This document shows positions 1 to 10,500 of a stretch of 31,097 bases of DNA, in pieces; the stretch's first letter is position 1, and each line of letters opens with the position of its first letter. The stretch spans positions 1 through 31,097 of the forward strand of contig URHD01000014.1 of NCBI GenBank assembly GCA_900547585.1, read 5' to 3'. Under the pieces are notes generated by a model, which was not told the DNA's origin, searched no databases, and was given only the letters and a program-made list of their open reading frames with translations. Made by a program: the position numbers and the translations under genes. The DNA comes from an uncultured bacterium (lineage in GTDB: Bacteria > Cyanobacteriota > Vampirovibrionia > Gastranaerophilales > Gastranaerophilaceae).

Positions 1-240
1 ACTCAAAAAATTCGTTCACGTCACTTCGTTCCTTATCACGAATTTTTCTCGGACATACTAAAAAGAAGCGAAAATTATATAAAAACAGCTCTTAAAAGAG
101 GCTCTGAAAAAGATTTAGAACTGGCAAAAAATTTTTATGAAAATTTAAATAGAATTAAGCAGGATAAATCTGTTGATGTTGTTGAATTTGTAATGTATTG
201 TACTGAAGGGTTTAAATCAATACAAATAAAAGATAAATAA
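1..240 (+). CDS. 3' end of an unrecognised gene, 5' part outside the window
   Basis: The frame starting at base 1 stays open for 79 codons and closes with TAA at 238-240. From about residue 19 the translation is rich in Lys/Glu/Asn with an amphipathic helical look (LKRGSEKDLELAKNFYENL), typical of real coding sequence in this genome. I do not recognise the family. The first 56 bases contain an imperfect 3' fragment of the dispersed repeat found elsewhere in the window, so the gene's upstream part may have been disrupted or replaced by repeat insertion, and the true product may be truncated. No in-frame ATG precedes residue 65. Confidence 0.35.
   Translation, partial: TQKIRSRHFVPYHEFFSDILKRSENYIKTALKRGSEKDLELAKNFYENLNRIKQDKSVDVVEFVMYCTEGFKSIQIKDK
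27..56 (+). repeat. 3' fragment of the dispersed intergenic repeat
   Basis: The segment running from CGTTCCTTATC to CTCGGACAT matches, with few changes, the 3' end of the full repeat copies at 20652-20789 and 30591-30715 (GTTCCTTATCTCGAAC then TTTTCTCGGACAT). The GC-rich core of the element is absent. A perfect 10-bp inverted repeat, AAAAATTCGT (6-15) and ACGAATTTTT (38-47), overlaps it, so this copy can still fold as a hairpin. Confidence 0.6.
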
Positions 241-287
241 TCAATTTTTCCTGTTCAAAACAATCAAACAGACTTGTTTCTTTTCAC

Positions 288-755
288 ATGAAACTAACTG
301 TTGATTTTAATCAAAAAACATCCTTCAATAGCCTGCCGCTGCATCTAAAAGATTTGGCATACAAAAAATTATTACAGCAAGGGTTATGAAATAAATTGTA
401 AAATTGAGGACTTGAGCTCTATTACAGGTCCAATCGAATTAAAAAATATTATAGACAACCTAAAACCCATCAGTACGCAGTGGGACTGGGATTTAACTCT
501 TTTGATAAAAATCTGGAACCCTTGATGAAAGGCTCTTGTTCAAACAATTACGTTTCTGATATAAAAAAATCACAGATACAGGAGTCATCTTGTCCTGAGC
601 TCATACCCTTATAACTCCCGATAAACTCGATAATCACTTTTTTTAATTCTTAAAAAAACACGGAATTAACGGCGTTGAGAGGAATTATCAATATATTCTA
701 AAAAGCGGCAGGCGAATACATTACTATAGCGCCCAAACGCTGACTGCTTTTTGTC
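288..755 (+). pseudogene. decayed gene, several frameshifts and stops
   Basis: Coding-like peptide pieces follow each other on the plus strand but change frame. They are an ATG start at 288 giving MKLTVDFNQKTSFNSLPLHL and on to KKLLQQG (stop 387-389); then in another frame YEINCKIEDLSSITG through IELKNIIDNLKPIS and QWDWDLTLLIKIWNP (stop near 525); then KKITDTGVILS; then ITPDKLDNHFF; then FLKKHGINGVERNYQYILK and SGRRIHYYSAQTLTAF, whose frame then runs into the antisense of the next gene. Breaks sit in A or T runs (for example the T7 run near 640), as expected for indel decay. The family is not recognised. The opening resembles the short M-x-I/V...F(N/G) starts of many small proteins in gut Gastranaerophilales, but that is a recollection only. 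End position approximate. Confidence 0.45.
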
Positions 756-759
756 AAAG

Positions 760-1107
760 CTATTGCTGGTTTGCATCCCCTACATCTATTCTTTCAAGTT
801 TAAAAATTACAGGCCTTGTTCCGTCATTGCAGCAGGTTATCATTATTTTTTCATCATTACACCAGCCATCCATAATAGAACCGCCCTGAAGTGCTGCATA
901 AACATATCTTGAAATGCAATCCCACGCTTCCGAGCAAAATTTCCCATGCATCATCCTAAAAAAATCATTATTTTCGACAATAAACTCTTGTCCCTCCTCA
1001 AAAAACTCGCAAGGTCCCGCATTCGGATTTGCAAGATATTCATTTTGCAAATCTTTATAACATTCTTTTTTTAATACAGTAATCTTACATTGATGTTTAG
1101 TTGCCAT
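760..1107 (-). CDS. TIGR04076 family protein
   Basis: This is a 115-aa cytosolic protein with no signal peptide or membrane segment. The pattern KITVLKKECYKDLQNEYL near the N-terminus, then FFEEGQEFIV, then FCSEAWDCISRYVYAALQGG, and finally MITCCNDGTRPVIFKLERI is the conserved layout of the uncharacterised TIGR04076 family. Several Cys residues (7 or more) include the conserved pair in the ITCCNDG motif and one in the FCSEAWD motif, which suggests metal or redox chemistry, but no function is established for the family. The start is supported by GAGGA 5 nt upstream of the ATG. It is divergent from the SMR gene and has its own TGATATAAT promoter. The stop lies directly against the decayed gene upstream of it on the map. 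Confidence 0.8.
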   Translation of the reverse strand: MATKHQCKITVLKKECYKDLQNEYLANPNAGPCEFFEEGQEFIVENNDFFRMMHGKFCSEAWDCISRYVYAALQGGSIMDGWCNDEKIMITCCNDGTRPVIFKLERIDVGDANQQ

Positions 1108-1144
1108 AAAATCCTCAAAAGCTGTTTATTACAGAATATGCACA

Positions 1145-1153
1145 ATTATATCA
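1145..1153 (-). promoter_or_regulatory. extended -10 promoter for the TIGR04076 gene
   Basis: On the minus strand the sequence reads TGATATAAT, a perfect -10 hexamer preceded by the TGn extension. It sits about 38 nt upstream of the ATG at 1107. No good -35 is visible at 17 bp, which is normal for extended -10 promoters. Confidence 0.5.
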
Positions 1154-1190
1154 GATTGAATTTGATTAATAAATAATACAAAAATTTCTA

Positions 1191-1199
1191 TGCTACAAT
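1191..1199 (+). promoter_or_regulatory. extended -10 promoter for the SMR gene, probably giving a leaderless mRNA
   Basis: TGCTACAAT (TGn plus TACAAT) ends 6 nt before the ATG at 1206. Transcription normally starts 6-7 nt after the -10 hexamer, so the transcript would begin at or next to the A of the start codon. No Shine-Dalgarno sequence is present. Confidence 0.45.
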
Positions 1200-1205
1200 A
1201 GAAAT

Positions 1206-1520
1206 ATGGGTTGGCTTTATTTAATATTAGCAATATTTTTTGAAATCTTAGGCACTACTGCCCTGAAACTCTCCAATGGCTTTTCAGTACTACTGCCATC
1301 AATAGGCACTCTATTTTCGTATATTCTGTGCTTCTTTTTCTTATCTTATTCACTTAAAACCATTGATATGAGTGTTGCTTACGCCATTTGGTGTTCGGTT
1401 GGGATTTTTCTTATTTCCGTAATCGGTATAACATTTTTCCATGAGCCAATTAGTATTGTAAAAATCGTTTCAATATTTCTAATTATTCTGGGCACAATTG
1501 GCCTCAAACTGGCTTTCTAA
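1206..1520 (+). CDS. small multidrug resistance (SMR/EmrE-type) efflux protein
   Basis: This 104-aa inner-membrane protein has four predicted membrane helices (about 2-20, 31-49, 57-75 and 84-102), the exact size and layout of the SMR family. Glu13 in helix 1 (LAIFFEILGTTALKLS) is at the place of EmrE Glu14, the proton and drug binding residue. AYAIWCSVGIFLIS in helix 3 matches the family signature around EmrE Trp63. SMR proteins work as antiparallel dimers exporting cations, guanidinium or polyamines against protons. Which subtype this is cannot be told here, and SMR proteins often act as pairs while only one gene is present. The ATG has no ribosome binding site and sits right after a strong extended -10, so the mRNA may be leaderless. 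The gene is convergent with the giant adhesin gene, only 8 bp apart, with no terminator between. Confidence 0.88.
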   Translation: MGWLYLILAIFFEILGTTALKLSNGFSVLLPSIGTLFSYILCFFFLSYSLKTIDMSVAYAIWCSVGIFLISVIGITFFHEPISIVKIVSIFLIILGTIGLKLAF

Positions 1521-1528
1521 CCCGCCTC

Positions 1529-4500
1529 TTATATCGACCATCGCAACCCAAAACTAAACGACAATCCTTCTCTCCCTCCGGAGCGAATCATCGTCTGTAC
1601 AAAACCAGTGAATCTTTCTCCCCATCTCTTCTGCACGCCTACTCCATAGCTTACAAACGGACGAACAGACATCTCCGGCAGCATTACGTCGTTTGCTTTA
1701 AAGTTGGTTTCATTCATTATGTTTGTTATTACGTTCACTCCCATGTAGGGCATCCACCCGGATGGGAGGTTGGCTATTATTTTTATTCCAGGGATTATTT
1801 GCAGACTATTCAGGGGTTTTGTTTGGAGGTTTACACCTGCTTTATTTGTGTATTCGAAGAGGTTTACGAATGTGTAGGAGACCTGGAGGTTGGGTTGGAT
1901 TATTACACGCCCGTCGAGGGTTTCCCAGTTGTAGCCACTTTTGGAGGCTATTCCTGCTGTTACCATGAAGGGGTGATCGGTTCCCCAGATTCCGGAGGCA
2001 TCGGTCATTATTGCTCCGCCGTTGGCGGTTATTGCGCTGAAGAAGTTATTATAGTAGAAAGCGGCTGTCGTGCCAGCGGTTATTCCGTTTTGGTAGAGAC
2101 TAACCCCGTCGTAGGTTTGGTGGGAGCCGGTGTACCCTGCGTAGGCTGTATAGGTTGCACTTATTCCGTGTTTGAGGGTTTTTATGGGGCTATCTATACC
2201 GAAGTAAGAGTTATACATTATGTTATTTACTTTGGGGCCATTTTTGAGGGGAACTTTTTCCATTGCGGTTGAGGTGCGGTACCAGGCTCCTTTATTTTCT
2301 TCAGGAATGAGGGCGGGGCTGAAAGCTATTATTGCGTCGTTTGCTGCTATCTTATTTTTGAGGAAGATGGCTTCACGTTGAGCGCGGGGCATGAGCATCA
2401 GCATATCCATATTTGCGAAGGCTTCGTCATAGGAGTTGAGCTGCATGAGATAGCCGCCTACGAGGGCGCCGATATTTGAGGAGAGGATTGAGGGGCTAAA
2501 GGATTTATAGTTATTTCCGCCGGCGCTTGTGAGGGTAAGGTTGCCGGTTGCGGGGTTATAGGATGTATCGTATCTATATATTTTGCCTTCAAGGGTTGAG
2601 AGGGCGGGATCTAGCATTACATTTTGGGCAAAGTTATTTTTGGGGTTGATTATATTTATTGTATTTGAATTTCTAAAGGCGTCGTCTATTATTGAGATAT
2701 GATCAATGACGAGTTTGCCCTCACCGGAAAAAGAATCGGCTGAGAAGTAGTCGCCTTTTTGGTTATTTATATCTATATCTATTCCGAGATTTGCTCTGTC
2801 GCCGGAAACTGTTATATTATGGACATTTATGTTGTCGAGGATGCCGTTTCTGGTATCGAAGAAAGTATTTGCACTCATGTTGAATTTATCCATTGCGAAC
2901 ATTGAGGCGCCTGCGAGGAGGGTTATTGCGCCTTCGTTGAGGTTTACTGTTCCTTTAAAATTCTGGTTCCAGCCGTTGAGGTAGAGGGTGCCGGAGCCGG
3001 TTTTGGTAAATTGACCGGTTCCGTAGAGTTTTGAATTCAGGAGATAATTTGCTTCGAGATTAAAGTGGAGTTCGCCGGATTCATTTATTGTTGTTTTATC
3101 GTGGAAGTATTCATCGTTGGCGTATTTTCTATTAAATAGGATTTTGCCGGCGTCGATTGTTGTTGTACCGGTGAAAGAGGAGTTATTTCCGGTTATTATG
3201 GCTGTTGCGGTGCCTTCTTTTATTATGGAGCCTTTACCGGTGAAGTAGGTTAGGGATTCATCGTTGGATATATTTATTCGGAGGCTTCCGGATTCTTCTA
3301 TATTAGTCAGGCCGTTTATGTAGGAGCCGTTTTCGCTTTGTTGGTAGGAGATTTCGCCTTTATTTATATTCAGGGTTCCCCAGAAGTCTTTATTAACCCC
3401 GTCAAGGACAAAAGTTCCGTCGCCGTTTTTGTTTATTATTCCGAGCCCGCTTATATTTTGGAGTTTATCGTTTTGCTGGTTGTTGAGTTCGAGTTTTGCT
3501 GTATTTGCAATATAAGTTGAGCCGCTTATATAGCTGCCGTTTGTTGATTGTTCATATTTTACTGTGCCCTTTTCAATATATGCAGCTCCGCTGAAAGCGT
3601 TATTAGTTCCGGTCAGGGTGAGAGTGTCATCTCCGGTTTTTATGAAAGTTCCCGAGCCGTTTACGGTTCCGTTTATTGTATCGGCGGTTGTGGTGTTATA
3701 TATTAAGGTGCCGTTTTCGTTTATGGTTGTTTTGCCGCCGAGGTAGGCAGTGTTTTCGTTTTTTTCAAAGTAGATTGTGCCTTCGTGGATGTTTGTTTGG
3801 CCCGTAAAGCGGCTGTTATCGCCGGAAAAAATGAGGGTGTTTTCCCCGTACTTTTGGATGGTGCCGGAGCCGGAAATTGTTCCGTTTACGAGGTCATTTT
3901 GGGTTGTTTTGTACTCAAGAGTGCCGTCTTTTTCTATTATTGTGTTTCCGCCGAGGTAGGTGTTTGAGGTTGTTTTTTCAAAGGCGATTGTTCCGGTTTT
4001 TATTGTTGTTGTTCCTTCAAATCCGCTGTTATTTCCGGTCAGTGTAAGGGTTGCGTCGCCGGATTTTATGAAGTTTCCTTCGCCGAAAACGGTTCCGTTT
4101 ATTATATCGTCAACTTCAAGGTCAAATTCAAGTGTTCCGCCGGAATTAACGAGAGTATTGCCTGCAAGCTGGATATCTGATTCGGAATTTTTATCAAAGA
4201 GAAGTTTGCCGGCGTCGATTGTTGTCAGTCCGGTGAAATTGCTGTTATCTCCGGTGAAAATCAGGGTTGCGTCGCCGGATTTTTTAATATATCCGTTTCC
4301 GTCGATTGTTCCGTTGACTGTATCGTCAATATTTGTAATATATTCGAGCTGGGCATTTTCGTGGATGGTTGTTTTACCGCCAAGATAGGAGGAGGTTTCG
4401 GTTTTTGTAAACGAAGTTGAACCCTCAAAAAGGTGTGCGTGTCCGGTGAAGTCGCTATTATCGCCGGAAAGGGTCAGAGTATTTGTTCCGTATTTTTTAA

Positions 4501-7500
4501 GGGTTCCGTTTCCGTTTACTGTGCCGTTTATTGTATCGTTTTCGGTTGTTTCGTAAATTAAGGTGCCATTTTCATTTATTGTTGTTGTTCCGCCGAGGTA
4601 GGTGGTGTCTGTTGTTTTTTCAAAGTAGAGGATTCCGTCGTTTATGTTTGTTTGACCGGTATAATTATGGTTTTTTCCGCCAAGAAGCAGGGTTCCGGAT
4701 TCATTTTTATTTATTTCGCCGTTTCCGGTTATGCCGCTTTTTATTGAAACAGCACCCTTGCCTGCGAAGTTAATTATTCCGTTTTCGTTATGGATATCGC
4801 TTCCTTCGGCGTTTGCTGTATTATTTTCGAATTCCACGAGGCGGTTTTCGGTTGCATTTATTGTTATTGTGCCGGAATTGTAGATTGCGCCGCCTTTTCC
4901 GGTTATTGCCATATTATTTTTAAAGTTCACATCTGTGAGGGTGAGGTTTTTGGAGTTATGGATTGCGCCTCCGTTATTTTGGGCGGTATTTTCTGTGAAA
5001 ACGGCGTTTTCGATGGTCATTTCTCCGCTATTAAGGATGGCTCCGGCGTCATTTGCGGCGGTATTTTTATCAAAAGCGGCTCCGGCTATATCTGTTTTTC
5101 CGGAATTTCCGAGTGCGCCGCCGTTTTTAGCGCTGTTTTCGTTAAAGTTTACGTTTGTGAGGGTTGCGGTTGCGTTTTCGTTATAGATTGCGCCGCCTTT
5201 TTCATCAGATTTATTATTATTAAAGATTGTGTTCTGGATATTTGCGCTGCTTTGTTCACCTTTCAGATAAACTGCTGCTCCGTCCTTTCTTCCGCAGTTT
5301 ACGTCGGTTATTGCGTCCGAAATTGTGAGATCGTAGATATTGAGGATTCTGTCTTTTCCGTCGGTTGAATCTGCGTTAAAAAGTGCCCATTCGTGGTTTC
5401 CGGTTATTGTATTTTGCGTTTTATCAAGACCGCTGACGTCAAAACGTCCGGCGCCCATTGTTTCAAGGTTTGAGAGCACCACGTAGATACCGTTTTCGGT
5501 TGTTGATGCGCTGTTATTAACGTTAAAACCTCTATCGCCTTCGAATTTATGAGCTTTTTTAAGGGTTTCTTCGCCGGGATTGTAGTCGGTTGTGGAGATT
5601 ATTATTGAGCCTTCGTTATTTTCGGATTTTGAGATATCGTATTCATAGCCGTTTGAGGTAAACTGGGTATATTTTGCAAAATCTGCTATTATCACGTTTC
5701 CGGCGTCAACAAGCTGGATCTCTTTCAATTTCCATCTGCCGTCTTCGATTATTTTTATTGCGCCGAGGGTTATCACTCCAGAACCTGTTTCTGCTATTAT
5801 TTTATCTGCTTCGGGGTCTGGCCCGGGGAGGTGCTGGTCGGGATTATTTTTCAAATCAAGGTCAATATGCCATGTATTTGTCCCGGTCAGGGTCAAATCT
5901 CCGAATGTCAGGGTATCGAGTTTATCATTTTTGGTATTTATTACGGAATTATTAAAGACAGAGTTAAGGTTTGACTGGCCGAAGTCATTTATTGCATCGC
6001 TCAGTTCGAATGTCATATCATCAAAGGTTATTTTTGTGTTTGTAGAGTTGTTTCCGTATTCTTTAAACGAGTTATTGAACTCAAATGTACCCTCTGTAAA
6101 CACGGTTTCGTTATTATTTCCGGAGGTTTTGGGCGGTTGGTTTACTATTATGGTATTCTGACCGTTTCCTGTGCCTTTTACTGTAAGATTTGCGTTGCCC
6201 GAGAGGTTTACGTGCGTATCCCAGACGGCTTTTTCGTCATTTTTTGTATATTCAAGTTTTGCTACGCTATTTTTTATTCCTTCTATATCAATTTCCTGCG
6301 AGGCAAAGAATTTGTTATTCAAATCGTCATAAACGAGGGTGCCTTCGTTTATTGTTACGGTTCCGGTATATTCGCTGTTATCACCCGAAAGATAAAGGGT
6401 TCCGGTGCCCTCTTTTACGAATGAGCCGTAAACTGTTTGGGCGGGGTTATTCAGGTTTATTGTACCGGAGCTTTTCACGTCTTTTATATAGTCATCTGTG
6501 CTGTTTTTAAACACGAGGGTGGTGCCATAGTTTATATTTGTTGCTCCGCCGAAGTAAGAGCCGTTTTCTGACTGATTATAGATGACTTTTTCTGTTTTTA
6601 TATCAAAAAGACCGGTGAAATCTTTATTTTTTCCGGAAACAGTAAGGGTTGAGCTGCCGGTTTTGGTTATAACGCCGGTTCCTTTTATTGTTGCGTCCAG
6701 TGTATCTTCTGTTTCAATATTCAGGTTAAGTTCTGTATTTTCGTTTACGTTAAAGGTGCCGGTTATGAATTTATCTTCATCTGTTGTTTTATTATAGGTT
6801 ATTTTTCCCTCGTTCAGGTTAATTATTCCGGTAAAATCGGCGTTGTTTTTTGTCAAATTAAGGGTGCCGGAGCCATATTTATTAAGGGTTCCGGAGGAGG
6901 AGAGGGTGTTTATGTTATCTGTTAAATAATTTGTGAAATCGAGGGTTGCGCCGGAGCGGATTTCGTTGCTTGATGCAAAGTATGAGCCGCCGTAGGATTG
7001 TTGATAGTCAATTTTTCCCGCATCGATTGTTGTATGACCGCTGAAAACGTCATTTTTTCCGCTCAATGTCAGGGTTGCGGTTCCGGTTTTTAAAAAGTTT
7101 CCGCTGCCGTTAATTGTTCCCTCAATTACGTCATTTTCGGTTGTAATATATTTCAGGGTGCCGTTTTCGTTTATTGTTGTTGTTCCGCCGAGATAAACGG
7201 TATCTGCTGTTTTTTCAAAATCAACTCTGCCCTCGTCTATTACTGTTTTTCCGGTGAATCCGCTGTTATTTCCGCCCAGAGTCCAGATATCAGCGCCGGT
7301 TTTTCTTATTATTCCGGTTCCGTAGATATTTGCGCCGATTGTTTCGGCTTTATTCAGGTTAAGTTCGAGGGTTGTATTTTCTGCTACGTTAATTTTTCCT
7401 TTTATGAAGTGTTCTTCAGTTTTGGTTTTGGTATATTTAAGGGTGCCTTCGTTGAGGTTTGTTATTCCGATAAAACCGTTATTATTTCCGGTCAAAATTG

Positions 7501-10500
7501 CTGTGCCGATGCCGTTTTTATTAAATGTTCCGGCTCCGGAGAGTTCTTTTATGTTATCTTCAGCGCTGTTCGTATAGTTAAGCACTGCAAGTGCGTTTAT
7601 TGAGGTATTTCCGCCGAAGTATGTTCCGTCTGTGCTCTGGGAATAGTTAACCGCGCCTTTTTGGATATTAAATTCGCCTTTAAATGCGTCGTTTTGCCCT
7701 GACACGTTAAAGTTTGCGTCGCCTGTTTTTTTAAATACGCCTGTTCCGCTGATTTTGTTCGTACCGACGTGGTTTTCTTCTGTTGTGAGATTATATTCGA
7801 GCGTGCCGTTTTCTGCGATTTCCGTATCGCCTCCGAGGTAGGAATCGTCTTTTGTTAGTTTGTCAAAAAGGATTTTTCCGTCGTTTATCTGAACTTTTCC
7901 CTCAAAATCGTTATTTTCACCGCGAAGCGTCAATGTCCCGCTGTCGATTTTATTTATTTGACCGTTTCCTGCTATGCCGCTTTCGATTTCGGTTGTTCCT
8001 TTGCCGGAAAAGTTTATTATTCCGTTATCGTTATAGATATCCCCGCCATGGGCTGCTTTATTGTTGTAAAAAAGGGTTTTTCCCGTTTCGCTTGCAATTA
8101 TGTTCAGGGTTCCGGCATTATAAACTGCTCCGCCGGACGCTGTTGCGCTGTTTCCGTCGAAGCGTGTATCTGTTATGCTCAACTCGTTTTCATTATAAAC
8201 TGCCCCGCCGTTTTTTGCGCTGTTTGCGGAAAGAAGGCTTGATGTAATTTCGGCATCTGACGATTTATTATACACTGCGCCTGCGTTTGAGGAGGCAGTG
8301 TTATTCACCAGCGTGGAATTTTCTATTTTACTTTTGCCTTCGTTCAGGTAAACGGCTCCGCCGTCGATTCTTGCGCTATTATTGGTCAGCTCTGTTGTCA
8401 GAAGCGTCAATTCCCCGCCATTATTATAAATTGCACCTCCTGAAAATGCACTGTTATTATTAAACACTGTTGTATTTGTTTTTACCAAGCTTTTTTCTCC
8501 GTTTAAGTACAAAGCGGAGCCGTTTAGCCTGCCGCTTAATACATTTATCACGGCATTTTGGACATTTAACGAGCTCAGTTCAAGTTCTCTGTTTTCTCCG
8601 TCTGTTGAATCCGCATTAAAGAGCGACCAGAGGTTATTTGCGTCGATTATGCTTGTTGTATTGGAAATTCCGCTCACGTAGAACTCACCGGTGCCCATTT
8701 TTCCAAGATTTGAGAGCACCATGTAGTGCGGGTTATTTGCATTCACGCTAAACGCTCTGTTTGACACGGACTGGTGCATTACTTTCAGGGTTTCGGGGTT
8801 TTTTGTCGGATCATCCTCATAATCAACTGTTGAAACGATTACATAGCCGTTTTTATCTGATTTTGTTATTTCATATATGTAGTTTGTGGATGTTGCAGTG
8901 AGATATGGCGCAAAGTCTTTTATTGTTACGCCTTCTCCGTCGATTATCTGGACTTCTTCGTATGCCCAGCGACCGTCAACTGTTACAGCGATACCTTTAA
9001 GGTCGATTTCTCCGCTTGAGCCTGCTCCGATGACAAGTCGGTCAGATTGGGGTTTTTCACCGCTCGGGTCGTGCTGGTCGGGGTGATTTTTCAAGTCCAT
9101 GTCAACATAAAGCGTATTATTTCCCGTGAGCGTCAGTTTATTGAACACCGCGTCCCCTATTCCGTGGGCATTTGCGGTTCCGTTATCGTTTCGCATATCC
9201 AGTGTGGAATTTGAGAATTCTGCATTGAGGTTTGTGCTCCCGAATCCTTTTATTGTTGTATCTAATTTTGCGGTTGTATCAGTAAATGTCAGTTTATTGC
9301 CCGTGCCTGTTGCTCCGTAGGAATTATAGTCAGTTTGGAAGACGAATGTTCCGTTATTAAAGTTTGTTATGTTATTATTTCCGGTTGTTGTTATCAAGTT
9401 ATTCAGGGTTACGCTGCTGTTTGAGGCGGCGTTGAGGTCTATTTGAGCGTTTCCTTTCAAGTTAACGAGGCGGTCGAATATTCCGGAGTTTGTGTAGGTG
9501 TAATCAAGGCTGCTTGTATTATTTGCACCGCTTATATTTATTTCTGACGCGCTAAAGAAGGATTTGTCCGCCGCAGTCGTGAAGCTCATTTTTCCTTCTG
9601 TTATATTCACTATTCCCGTGAAATTTGACTGATTGCCAAGAATTTCCAGGGTTTGGGCACCTTTTTTGTTAAATGTGCCGCTTCCGCTCAGATTTGCCTC
9701 AAGTTCGCCATCCGCATTATTCACGAATTCAAGTGTTGTGTTTGCATTCACGATTGTATTTCCGCCAAAATACGCATCTGACGTATTGTTGTTTGTAAAA
9801 GCGACTTTTCCGTTCAAAATTTCGGCTGTTCCGCTGAATGCGCTGTTATTTCCGCTCATCAGCAGGGTGGCGTTTCCGGATTTATTGAATTTTCCAGTTC
9901 CTTCGATTGTTCCGTTTATTGTATCGTCGAGGGTTGTTGTGTAGTTCAGGGTTGCGTTATTGCCGATTACGGTTTTTCCGCCAAGCCAGCTGTTTGAGGC
10001 GGTTTTTTCAAAGGCTGTTATGCCCCCGTCGAGGTAAGTTGTGCCGGTGAAGCCGCTGTTATTTCCTGAAAATGTCAGGGTTGCGTTTCCGTCTTTTCTC
10101 AAGGTGCCGTTTCCGGTTATTGTGCCTGCTATTGTATCGTTTTGGGTGGTTATATATTGGAGTTCTCCGCCGGCATTTATTGTTGTTGTGCCGCCGAAGT
10201 ATTTTGTTGTGCCGGTTTTTTCAAATACTATTTTTCCGCCGTCAATTACGGTTTTTCCGCTGAAAGCGCTGTTATCTCCTCCGATTGTGAGGGTTGCGTT
10301 TCCGGTTTTTTTAAAGGTTCCGTTTCCGTTCAGGATTGCGCTGAAATTTTCGTTTTGCGCAAGGTTAAATTCAAGGATTCCTGCGCTGTTTATTGTTGTT
10401 TTTCCGCCAAAATAGTAGTCCGATGTTGAATTTTTTGAAAACAGGATGCTTCCGGCGTCAATGATTGTTGTACCGGTGAAATTTCTGTTATCTCCGCTCA

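Noticed and set aside
591..606. TCCTGAGCTCA word resembling the GTCACCCTGAACTTG repeat
   Set aside because: Too short and too diverged, and it lies inside the coding remnant of the decayed gene.
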